DNA of 64,000 bases. It comes from Sphingomonas azotifigens NBRC 15497 (lineage in GTDB: Bacteria; Pseudomonadota; Alphaproteobacteria; Sphingomonadales; Sphingomonadaceae). The notes beneath the pieces are model-generated. The model worked only from the letters and a program-made list of their open reading frames with translations. It was not told the DNA's origin and did not search any database. Below are positions 33,150 through 41,070 of this stretch, in pieces. The stretch spans positions 1 through 64,000 of the forward strand of contig NZ_BCTR01000049.1 in the NCBI RefSeq assembly GCF_002091475.1, written 5' to 3'. The position numbers were made by a program, and so were the translations under genes. Positions within the stretch are counted from its first letter, which is position 1. Each line of letters opens with the position of its first letter.

Positions 33150-35048
33150 TCACAGTCCGAAGCTGATGCCGACGCGCCCGGCGGTCGACCCGCGAACGGT
33201 CGATCCGCCGATGCCGGCATTGACGTACACCTTACGGGCGATCCGCCCGACGACGGCACCTGAGAAACCCTGTTCCCCACGGTAGGTGGCAAGGTTGAAC
33301 GACATCGATACATTGCTCTCCGGCACTACCATGGTCCCGCCCAGCGCCACCGCCGCGGCGATCCCGCCATTCGCCTGCTGGATATTGCGGCGCAGGCCGC
33401 TCACCGAGGTTTGGAGGCTGCCGACCTGATCCTGCAGCTTGCTGATCTGGTTGGATTGAACCGCATTCACCGATTCAATGGCCGTCATCCGCGCATCCTG
33501 GCCTGCATTGACCGCGTCGATCGCCGAAAGGTGGGCATCCTGCGCGTCATCCCGGGCATCGATTGCGCTCAGGTGGGAGTCCTGCTGAGCGTTGACGGTC
33601 TTTATCGCAGTGACCTCCGCGGCCTGTTGCGTATAGGAGGCTTGCAGCGTCGAGATCTGGGAGCCCTGATTGGCAAGGGTGGTGCCGAGCGTGTTGTCGA
33701 CGCCCAGCGTGCCGCTGGCATCGACGGTGACGATCCCAAGCGCGCCAGTCTGCGCCGCAGTGCTGGCGCCGATATCGCCCACTGTCACCGAGCTGCCCGT
33801 GCCGCCGAGCACCACCTGATTGGCGCGGGTTGTCGTCGCTCCGGCGCCGATCGCGGTGCTGGTGTCATAGGCCGCGCTGGCATTCGCGCCCAACGCCATG
33901 GCGCTGCTGCCTGCCGCGCGCGACTGGAGGCCGACCGCGACGCTTTGCACGCCGGTCGCCTTGGTTGCCGAGCCGATTGCGATGGCGTCGCCACCGCTGG
34001 CTTCCGAATAGACGCTACCAATGGCGTTGCCGATCGCCACGTTTCGGTTGGTTTTCGCATTGTAATAGTTCATCCCGTCGCCGGTATATCCGGCGTGGAC
34101 GCCCGTCCCCAGCGCAACATCGCCGTTCCCACCGCTCTCGCTGTTGTGGCCAATCGCCGTGGAATTGGCGCTCGCGGCAATGGCGCTGCTCCCGAGCGCG
34201 ATACTGTAGTCGCCCGTGGCTCCGCCGTTCGAGCCCAACGAGACCGAATATAGACCGAAGGCAGTGGTAGAACTGCCGATGGACGTGCTGAACAGTCCGG
34301 TTGCGCTTGTGTTGGCACCCAAGGCCAATGCGTAGAGGCTGCCGGCATTCGCGCTATCTCCCAAAGCAGTCGAGCTGGCGGCGCTCGCGAGAGCCGTTGC
34401 TCCTACGGCCACACCGTGATGGCCCGTCGCCTGGGTGCCAGTGCCGATGGCGATGCTGTCACCGCCATTGGCGAAGGCGCGCGTGATATCTGCGGCGCCG
34501 TCCGCGGTCGCCGTGTCGGTGCCGATCGCAATATTTCCCTTGGTGCCGTTGGAGGTTGGGCTGAAATCATTCACCGTTCCCGTTTGCGCGCCCCCCGCCG
34601 CGAAATCCCCCGCTCCCCCCGCGACGCTATACATGCCGATCGCAGAGGAGCGATTGCCGATGGCCTCCGTGCTGAATCCGCTTGCTAGGCTTCCATAGCC
34701 CGACGCTTCCGCGCTGTCTCCCAGGGCAGTACTGCCGGGGCCGCTTGCGATCGTCTGGTAGCCCATCGCGATGGCGGCGCCGTTCGTTGCCTTCGCCCGC
34801 ACGCCGATCGCGACGGTGTCGTTGGCCGATGCAGCGCTCCCCGGTCCCATCGCGACGGCAGAGCCTCCCGATGCAGTGGCCCCAACGCTGCAGGCCAGGT
34901 CGGCAGCGACGTCCTGGTTGCAAGGCGTATTGTTGGCAAGGTTGCCGCCGTTGGCCTGAGCCATCGCGGACCGCGGCATCAGGCACAGCGCGCCGAGCGC
35001 GCAGGTGGTGGCAAGCGCCAGGTTCAATTTCCGGGTCATGGTCGTCAT
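33150..35048 (-). CDS. Trimeric autotransporter adhesin (YadA-like)
   Basis: This 632-residue protein has all parts of a trimeric autotransporter: signal peptide (cut near SAMA|QANG, residue 30), a head of about 25 short YadA-type repeats (pattern AIG--A-A-G--S-A-G, about 55-430), a stalk with heptad-like repeats (DSHLSAIDARDDAQ, DAHLSAIDAVNAGQ, DARMTAIESVNAVQ) and a C-terminal membrane anchor of about 75 residues (GGIAAAVALGGTM...GRVGISFGL). Such proteins bind host or abiotic surfaces or other cells. Two ATGs four codons apart are possible; the second has the better spacing to AGGA. It heads a three-gene operon. Confidence 0.95.
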   Translation of the reverse strand: MTTMTRKLNLALATTCALGALCLMPRSAMAQANGGNLANNTPCNQDVAADLACSVGATASGGSAVAMGPGSAASANDTVAIGVRAKATNGAAIAMGYQTIASGPGSTALGDSAEASGYGSLASGFSTEAIGNRSSAIGMYSVAGGAGDFAAGGAQTGTVNDFSPTSNGTKGNIAIGTDTATADGAADITRAFANGGDSIAIGTGTQATGHHGVAVGATALASAASSTALGDSANAGSLYALALGANTSATGLFSTSIGSSTTAFGLYSVSLGSNGGATGDYSIALGSSAIAASANSTAIGHNSESGGNGDVALGTGVHAGYTGDGMNYYNAKTNRNVAIGNAIGSVYSEASGGDAIAIGSATKATGVQSVAVGLQSRAAGSSAMALGANASAAYDTSTAIGAGATTTRANQVVLGGTGSSVTVGDIGASTAAQTGALGIVTVDASGTLGVDNTLGTTLANQGSQISTLQASYTQQAAEVTAIKTVNAQQDSHLSAIDARDDAQDAHLSAIDAVNAGQDARMTAIESVNAVQSNQISKLQDQVGSLQTSVSGLRRNIQQANGGIAAAVALGGTMVVPESNVSMSFNLATYRGEQGFSGAVVGRIARKVYVNAGIGGSTVRGSTAGRVGISFGL

Positions 35049-35548
35049 TCCTCATCGGTGTGAGACGGCGGTGCATCGGCCACCGCACATCCGTCGTTGG
35101 TCGGCACAGGCGCGGCACTAGGCTGCGCGGCGCTTTCTGCTCGGGTGTGACTTCGCGACATCGCACGGTGCTGAAGCGCGCGGATGCCATGGCGGCGGCG
35201 CACGATCTGCGGGGCGACGTGACGCTCCGACGGGCGGTGCTCGATTGGTCGAGCGGCCGGATCTACGAATGCGCGCGCGGCCGGCCGGCTTGCGTCGGAT
35301 CGTCCAAAAAAGCGTTTGCGCGGTTGCCATTCACGTTCCCCCTTCGCGTCCTGCAACCAGGGAGACGGAAAGCGCCGGACAAACCGGCCAAAAATATTTC
35401 TTCCCGCATGTCGGCGATGCGCGGGATCGTTGGAGGAGCGCGGAGGAACGGACCGCCTTCAAATTTCCCTCTTTCGGGAATTCCCAAGCACACTCTATGC
35501 GCTATCGAGGTGTTCGCATGTTGCGGGGGCGGGAGAGCGGCATTGGAG
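35049..35548. other. Divergent intergenic region adhesin / kinase
   Basis: No gene is recognised. The kinase frame stays open upstream, but the translation here is arginine/alanine-rich and unlike any kinase N-terminus. The region must carry the promoters of the adhesin operon and of the kinase. It contains a 12-base match (GAATTCCCAAGC, 35478-35489) to the right arm of the hairpin at 31999-32010, followed in both places by a similar CTCTA. Confidence 0.45.
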
Positions 35549-38098
35549 ATGGGGCGCCGGAATGGAGGTTCGGCCACGTCACCGGGCAACACGGCCTTGC
35601 CGCTCGTGCCGCGTCAACCATCCCCGGCCGAATGGGCCGCGATCTGGAAATTGTTCGACGCCTTGTCCGGCCTGCCCGCGCCGCAGCGCGCGCAGCAGCT
35701 TCGCGCCGCGGACGGCAACCCGCGGGTGCGCGACGAAGTTGAAAGTCTGTTGCGATCGAGCGACTTGAACGGATTTCTCGACCACGCCATCGAACTTGGC
35801 GATGCCGAACCCGTGAGCAATCCCCCCTCCCTGGCGGCTGGGGCGATGGTGGGGCAATTCCGCGTCCTTCGCCCGATCGGCCGCGGCGGCATGGGGGAAG
35901 TCTATCTCGCCCAGCGGGCGCAGGGCGGATTCGAACAGCGCGTGGCGCTCAAGATGCTCCGCCCCGAAGCGGTCACCGACGCCGCATTGTTCGAGTTCGA
36001 ACGTGGCATACTCGCCAATCTCGAGCATCCGGGGATCGCACGCCTGATCGACGGCGGCACGACGGACGACGGCCGGCCCTTCATGGCGCTGGAATATGTC
36101 GAGGGAGAAGCGATCGACGACTGGTGCGAAGGAAGGCAGGCGCCGCTGTCGCAGCGTCTCAAGCTTTTCCTCGATGTCTGCGAAGCCGTTTCGTACGCGC
36201 ATGGCCGGCTGGTGGTCCATCTCGACCTCAAACCCGACAACATTCTGGTCGATCGCGAGGGCCGGGTGCGACTGCTCGACTTCGGGATTGCGCGCTTGGT
36301 CGAAGACGGCAGCGAGCTGTCACGTGCCAAAGCCCTGCTCACCCCGGACTATGCCGCACCCGAGCAGTTGGAAAACAAGGCGGTGACAGTCGCGACCGAC
36401 GTCTATTCCCTGGGCGCCGTGTTGTTCAGGCTGCTCACCGGAACCGGGCCATGGCAAGCCGAAGATACCGCCCTCCCCGCCACGATACAGCGAATATTGC
36501 GCGGGGCGCCGCCGCCGCCGAGTTCAGTGCCCCCGCCGGGTAAGGCGCGGCCGGTGCCCGCGCGCGCGATCGCCGGCGACCTCGACGCCATCACATTGAA
36601 GGCGATGCGGCATGCGCCGGTCGACCGATATGCCAGCGTTGCCGAACTTTCTACCGATATCCGCCGCCATCTGGCCTTCCGGCCCGTGCGGGCGCGTACG
36701 GGCTCTCGTACGTACCGGGCACTGCGGTTCTTGCGCAGAAATCGCCTGGCGCTGGGCTCGACGGCCGCGGTCGCGGTCGCATTGATCGCGGCCGTCGCAG
36801 GCATATCGCTGAAAGCGCGCGAAACCGCGTGGGAACGCGACATCGCCAAAGGGCAAGCTACCCGCCAACGTGCCGCTGCCCAGACCATGCTTATCATGCT
36901 GCGCGATGCCTATGACAAAAAGAAATCGCGATCGACATCGGTCAGCGACATGATGGACATTACCACGCGGAATCTGGTGCATTCGCTGCCCGCGCAATCA
37001 TCGGACGCAGCGGTCAGGATCGAAACACTGGCGGACATCTATATCGGCAGCGGCAATTGGCCGGGCGCGAAGCCGCTCGTCCTTGGCGCCTTCGCGCGCG
37101 GTATCGGGCGAACGGATCCGGTCGGCGCTGCGCGGCTCAAGGTGAAGCTGGCCATCGTCCATATTCGAGAAGGCGATCTGGCGGCTGCGGCGCGACTTCT
37201 CGATCAGGCGGAAGCGATGTGGAAATCCGACCCTGACCGTTTCGTCAAGGAAGCCCAGGATACGGTCGACACGAGAGCATATTGGCTGCGAGCGTCCGGA
37301 AAATTCGACCAGGCGGTAGCTCTATTGAACGCCAATCGGGACGCCGCCGAGCGCGCCTACAAATACTATGATTACGATCTGCCCTGGCGATATTCCTTTC
37401 ATTCTATGTATCTGGCGCTGCTTGGACGCCTCGATGAAGCCGATGCATTGCTGCGCAGCGGCGAGAAAATTATCGAAGAGGGCGGCGATCGCCCCGATGG
37501 CGTTGCAGTGGTTGACATGGCGCAATCGGAAATTGCGATTCAGAAGGCCGATTTCGCACGGGCGCATGCACTGATACGGCGCAGCGTGGCAATCGAACGC
37601 CGGCTGAACGGTCGCTCGCTCTTCCTGGCGGACTATCTTGCGCGCGAAGGCCAGCTGCTCACCATGATGGATCGGCCGAGCGAGGCGCTACGCGCGTTGG
37701 ATGAGGCATCACAGATCAAGAGCATCTTCGATTCGAGTAACAGCCGACTTTCCAGCAAGATCGACACCACGAAGATAGAAGCATTGGCGAATTTGGGCAG
37801 GATTGGCGAAGCCGAGCGACTGCTGGCGACGACCAGCACCCATCTATCGGACATTCCCGGTCGCCAGCTGAATGAGGGCCTGCTGCTTCGAGCCCGCGCG
37901 GTAGTGCGCATTGCACAGGGCAGGTTGGGAGAGGCAACCCAAGATCTCGACGCTGCGACCCTCGTCTTCAAGAAGGTCGCCGCCCCGCGGGGATTAGCCG
38001 ACATCGCGCGGCTTCGCGCAAAGCTCAATCGGCTGAAATCTCGCGGTGGATCCATGCCCGCGCCTGCGACCAGCGCCGGCGCACGGTTCGTTCGCTAA
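35549..38098 (+). CDS. Membrane Ser/Thr protein kinase with TPR-like periplasmic part
   Basis: This 849-residue protein has a cytoplasmic Hanks-type kinase domain: glycine loop IGRGGMGEVYLA, VALKML lysine, catalytic loop HLDLKPDN, LLDFGIARL and PDYAAPEQL. The HRD arginine is leucine (HLD), as in non-RD kinases. One helix (STAAVAVALIAAVAGISL) separates it from a C-terminal region of helical repeats (for example FARAHALIRRSVAIERRLNG, ALANLGRIGEAERLLA) resembling TPRs. The ATG at 35549 follows GGAGAG at a long distance; TTG at 35543 is an alternative. Its 3' end overlaps the convergent sigma gene by 74 bases, and the pairing with that sigma type suggests a phosphorylation partnership. Confidence 0.9.
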   Translation: MGRRNGGSATSPGNTALPLVPRQPSPAEWAAIWKLFDALSGLPAPQRAQQLRAADGNPRVRDEVESLLRSSDLNGFLDHAIELGDAEPVSNPPSLAAGAMVGQFRVLRPIGRGGMGEVYLAQRAQGGFEQRVALKMLRPEAVTDAALFEFERGILANLEHPGIARLIDGGTTDDGRPFMALEYVEGEAIDDWCEGRQAPLSQRLKLFLDVCEAVSYAHGRLVVHLDLKPDNILVDREGRVRLLDFGIARLVEDGSELSRAKALLTPDYAAPEQLENKAVTVATDVYSLGAVLFRLLTGTGPWQAEDTALPATIQRILRGAPPPPSSVPPPGKARPVPARAIAGDLDAITLKAMRHAPVDRYASVAELSTDIRRHLAFRPVRARTGSRTYRALRFLRRNRLALGSTAAVAVALIAAVAGISLKARETAWERDIAKGQATRQRAAAQTMLIMLRDAYDKKKSRSTSVSDMMDITTRNLVHSLPAQSSDAAVRIETLADIYIGSGNWPGAKPLVLGAFARGIGRTDPVGAARLKVKLAIVHIREGDLAAAARLLDQAEAMWKSDPDRFVKEAQDTVDTRAYWLRASGKFDQAVALLNANRDAAERAYKYYDYDLPWRYSFHSMYLALLGRLDEADALLRSGEKIIEEGGDRPDGVAVVDMAQSEIAIQKADFARAHALIRRSVAIERRLNGRSLFLADYLAREGQLLTMMDRPSEALRALDEASQIKSIFDSSNSRLSSKIDTTKIEALANLGRIGEAERLLATTSTHLSDIPGRQLNEGLLLRARAVVRIAQGRLGEATQDLDAATLVFKKVAAPRGLADIARLRAKLNRLKSRGGSMPAPATSAGARFVR

Positions 38099-38534
38099 GC
38101 CCCATCACGTAGCCCGTTTCGCGCTCGCTCAACCCGACGAAGAACCGGCAATCGACCAACTTTGCAAGGTCCGGATCCAATTGTTCGAGGCGTTGCAGCG
38201 CCCCGCCAACTGCGATCAATTGCAGATCATCGCCGGCATTCGCATCGGGTACGCCGTCGACCTCGTCGAGCGCGACGGGCCGAATACCACTCCCGCGCTT
38301 CGCGCTCATCCGTTCTCGCGCTGCGTCGATTAGGACGTGCCGCATCGCGGTTGCCGCCACCGCCAGGAAATGCTCCCGGCTTTCCCATTCGTCGCGATTG
38401 CTGAGCTTGATATAAGCTTCGTGCAACACCGCCGTAGTCTGCAGCGTGTTCGGTCGTCCGGCGCGAAATCGTTCGCGACGCGCCGCTTGCCGCAGGTCGG
38501 CATAGAGGGCGTCTATCGCTGAATCGGACACCAT
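38025..38534 (-). CDS. ECF sigma factor of the kinase-associated (ECF43 / TIGR02999) type
   Basis: This 169-residue sigma factor reads ALYADLRQAARRERFR, TTAVLHEAYIKLSNRDEWESREHFLAVAATAMRHVLIDAARERMSAKRG (in parts) and, in region 4, LAKLVDCRFFVGLSERETGYVMGLSERTVRRRW. This pattern is that of the TIGR02999 family, corresponding to the ECF43 group. Members of that group are known to be controlled by threonine phosphorylation by a neighbouring Hanks-type kinase (EcfP/PknT of Vibrio parahaemolyticus). Here the kinase gene is convergent and the two 3' ends overlap by 74 bases. The target genes are unknown; the adhesin operon is a candidate. Confidence 0.87.
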   Translation of the reverse strand: MVSDSAIDALYADLRQAARRERFRAGRPNTLQTTAVLHEAYIKLSNRDEWESREHFLAVAATAMRHVLIDAARERMSAKRGSGIRPVALDEVDGVPDANAGDDLQLIAVGGALQRLEQLDPDLAKLVDCRFFVGLSERETGYVMGLSERTVRRRWSQARAWIHREISAD

Positions 38535-38821
38535 GTTGCTCGATACCTCACCATCCGGGTATCCACCCGCCGCATTCGTCTTTGTCAACCGTCCGCGCCA
38601 AGTATCGCGAATTTTACAACGAGTTCGATGTTCGATCATCGGGCCGAGGCGGCAAGGATGGGACGGCGCCCGATGCGCGCCGTTCGTGTGCGATCCAGGC
38701 ATGGCCATTCGGTCACATTTCAGGCGCACGCGGGTTCGATCGCCGGACACCGGCGGAAGCGGGGGACCTCCACGCGCCGCGTGTGGCCAGCTTCAACCGC
38801 CGACGATCGCGACTGCAACAA

Positions 38822-40012
38822 TCACAGAAAGAAAAGCGCGCGGAGCGGCAAGCCTGCCGCGCCAATTCCCACCGCATCCCCCATCACTTCGGTCGGCACG
38901 ATTGCCGGGAGGGGAAATGGCATCTCGTTGCGAGGCGGCGTGCTCGGAAGCGCGATCCTTCGCGCCAGTGCGGCGGCGATCGATGGCGGAAGCCGCCCGC
39001 CGATGACGACCTTTTCCGACGCCACGATATGGCCGAGCAGGAACCCCAGCTTGGCGATCGAGCGGCTCGCATCCTCGATCCATTCCGCGACCCCCGGCGT
39101 CGCAAGATCGATGCTGCGGACCATTGCCTCGACGCCTTCCGCTGCCCCGCCTGCGTTGCGAACATAGGCGTGGAGGGTATCCAAGCTTGGATAGGTGTCG
39201 GCGAGAAGCCACATCACGCCGCCAAAGTCGCCGGCATTGCCCAGCCAACCTTGCACGGGCCGCCGATCGATCACGAGACCGCCGCCAAAGCCGTTGGTGA
39301 GGTGGCAATAGGCGAAATTGCCGCAATGGCGCCCGATGCCGACAAGGCCCTCGGCGATCGTGGCGGCAGTCGCGTCATTCTCGTAGAGCACAGGCAGACC
39401 GAGCGCGGTGCCAAGCGTGCCGACAATATCGACCTTGGCCCATTCGGCGAGCTGGTGCGGCGGATTGAAACGCGGCGGGTCGCCTTCGGACATGAAGCCC
39501 GACACGCCCGCGCCTGCGCCGACGATCCGGCCGGGATCGATTTGGGACTCGTCGATCAATGCCTGCTGCAGCGCGCGTAGCTGTTCGACGACCCGGGCGG
39601 GTGCCATGTCGGGCATCTCCACCATGCGTGCCGCACGAACTGCCCCGGCGAAGTCGACGACCGTGACACCCACCGCGTCGCCCACCAGCGTGACGCCCAG
39701 CGCGAATGCGAAATCGGGATCGAGCGTGACATGCACGCTTGGGTGTCCGCGCACGCCGGGCGACCGCTCGCCGAGCTGGACCAGCCCCGCCGCATGGAAC
39801 GCGCCGATCAGTCGCGCGACGCTCGGCTGCGACAGATCGAGCGTCTGGCTCAGCGACGCCTGGCTCGATCCGCCAGAACGGAGCAGCAGGTCGAGGATGG
39901 CGCGTCCGCCCGCGCTGATTGCCGGGACCCAGTCGGGCGACGGGAAGGTAGACGCGCGCGGAGGAGTGGACAGGGGGACGGCCTTTCGCTTGTCTGCGCT
40001 ATTTGCATGCAA
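38822..40012 (-). CDS. ROK-family transcriptional regulator
   Basis: This 396-residue protein has an N-terminal winged helix (GRAILDLLLRSGGSSQASLSQTLDLSQPSVARLIGAF in parts) followed by a ROK sugar-kinase-like domain (FALGVTLVGDAVGVTVVDFAG, VGAGAGVSGFM, LYENDATAATIAEGLVGIG, CHLTNGFGGGLVIDRR). NagC/XylR-type proteins of this build sense a sugar or sugar phosphate. The only plausible start is TTG at 40012, inside a perfect palindrome; the ribosome site is poor, so the start is uncertain. It lies downstream of the phosphodiesterase/TBDR pair in the same direction and may regulate it. Confidence 0.85.
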   Translation of the reverse strand: MHANSADKRKAVPLSTPPRASTFPSPDWVPAISAGGRAILDLLLRSGGSSQASLSQTLDLSQPSVARLIGAFHAAGLVQLGERSPGVRGHPSVHVTLDPDFAFALGVTLVGDAVGVTVVDFAGAVRAARMVEMPDMAPARVVEQLRALQQALIDESQIDPGRIVGAGAGVSGFMSEGDPPRFNPPHQLAEWAKVDIVGTLGTALGLPVLYENDATAATIAEGLVGIGRHCGNFAYCHLTNGFGGGLVIDRRPVQGWLGNAGDFGGVMWLLADTYPSLDTLHAYVRNAGGAAEGVEAMVRSIDLATPGVAEWIEDASRSIAKLGFLLGHIVASEKVVIGGRLPPSIAAALARRIALPSTPPRNEMPFPLPAIVPTEVMGDAVGIGAAGLPLRALFFL

Positions 40013-40014
40013 AT
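40001..40014. promoter_or_regulatory. Perfect 14-bp palindrome at the ROK gene start
   Basis: ATTTGCATGCAAAT is a perfect palindrome that overlaps the proposed TTG start of the ROK regulator. Directly upstream on the minus strand is a -10-like TATACA. The arrangement fits an autoregulatory operator downstream of the promoter. Confidence 0.5.
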
Positions 40015-40113
40015 TGTATAGTACTCAAGGCGCCCCCCCCGATGTGCGATCCCAGGATCTCCGGTCGCATCGCCCGCCTCGGGTTCGCGGACTTCCTCCG
40101 CCGAAGATCGGGA

Positions 40114-41070
40114 TCAGTGCGGCGTCGCCGGCCTGTCCACGCGCCATCGCAGCAGCGCCTCGGGCTCGTCGGTCTGGAAGACCGTGACGCCGGCAGCGGC
40201 GAGGCGGCCCCACACGCTTGCGGGGTCTCGCAGCGCGTCGAGATCGCCGAAGCCGCCGGCGACGAAGCCCTCGCCCAGCGTGTTGACCATCAGCCGCAGG
40301 CCGCGGCGCCGTGCGACTGCCGCCACCGGCGCGAGCTGATCGAGCTGCATCCTCGGCAACTCGGCGCCAATCGGCGGCTTGCCGGCAAGCTGGCGGGTAA
40401 GGATCGCCGCCAGATCGGCGCGCCCGCCGGCGTTGAGCAAAATCGGCATGAACGGCACGCGATCATAGGGCGTCAGCCCGGCGAGCGCGGGCGTTTCGAT
40501 CCCCGCTTCTGTCTTTATGAAAACCCTGTCCTGCGCGCCGGCGCGAACCACCGCGTCGATCACCTCCGGGTAGATCGCGGCCTTGATGTCGAGATTGAGC
40601 AGGATGCGCCCGCGCGCGGCCGCCAGCATCTCGTCCAGGGTGACGATCCGCTGGTCGGTGAGCGGCGCGTCCGCCCCGCCCAAATTCTCGCGCAGCCGCA
40701 GCGCGCGAAGCTCGGCGAGGCGCATCGCGGCGACCCGACCCGTGCCATCGGTGGTGCGATCCACAGTCTCGTCGTGCATGATGACGAGCTGTCCGTCGGC
40801 AGTGCGCAGCACATCGGTTTCCATCACGTCGACGCCCATCGCCGCGCAATGCTCGAGCGCGCGCAGCGAATTCTCCGGTGCCGGCCCGAAGCCATGCCTC
40901 GGCGCCGGATTGTGGCAGCCGCGATGCGCGACGACGATCACGCCTTCGGGCTCGGCGAAGCGCGCGCGGACCGGCGCGGGGCCCTGCGGCGGCGCACCGG
41001 GCGCCGCGCGGGGAAGGAGGAGCGCCGCGGCGATCAGCGCGGCGGTACGATACGAACGGTCTCCCATCAT
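40114..41070 (-). CDS. Glycerophosphodiester phosphodiesterase, exported
   Basis: This 318-residue protein starts with a signal peptide (RTAALIAAALLLPRAAPGA) and has the GDPD active-site elements: VVAHRGCHNPAPRHGFGPAPENSL read in parts, then ME-D (DVMETDVLRTADGQLVIMHDETVDRTTDG in parts) with the two catalytic histidines in HRG and MHDE. It should hydrolyse glycerophosphodiesters to glycerol 3-phosphate and an alcohol in the periplasm. Its ATG overlaps the stop of the TBDR gene by one base, so receptor and enzyme are co-expressed; the receptor may import a phosphodiester or a product of it. Confidence 0.92.
   Translation of the reverse strand: MMGDRSYRTAALIAAALLLPRAAPGAPPQGPAPVRARFAEPEGVIVVAHRGCHNPAPRHGFGPAPENSLRALEHCAAMGVDVMETDVLRTADGQLVIMHDETVDRTTDGTGRVAAMRLAELRALRLRENLGGADAPLTDQRIVTLDEMLAAARGRILLNLDIKAAIYPEVIDAVVRAGAQDRVFIKTEAGIETPALAGLTPYDRVPFMPILLNAGGRADLAAILTRQLAGKPPIGAELPRMQLDQLAPVAAVARRRGLRLMVNTLGEGFVAGGFGDLDALRDPASVWGRLAAAGVTVFQTDEPEALLRWRVDRPATPH

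Noticed and set aside
33700..34900. Short repeated motifs that could be read as a DNA repeat array.
   Set aside because: They encode the YadA-type head repeats of the adhesin; the repetition is at protein level with divergent codons.
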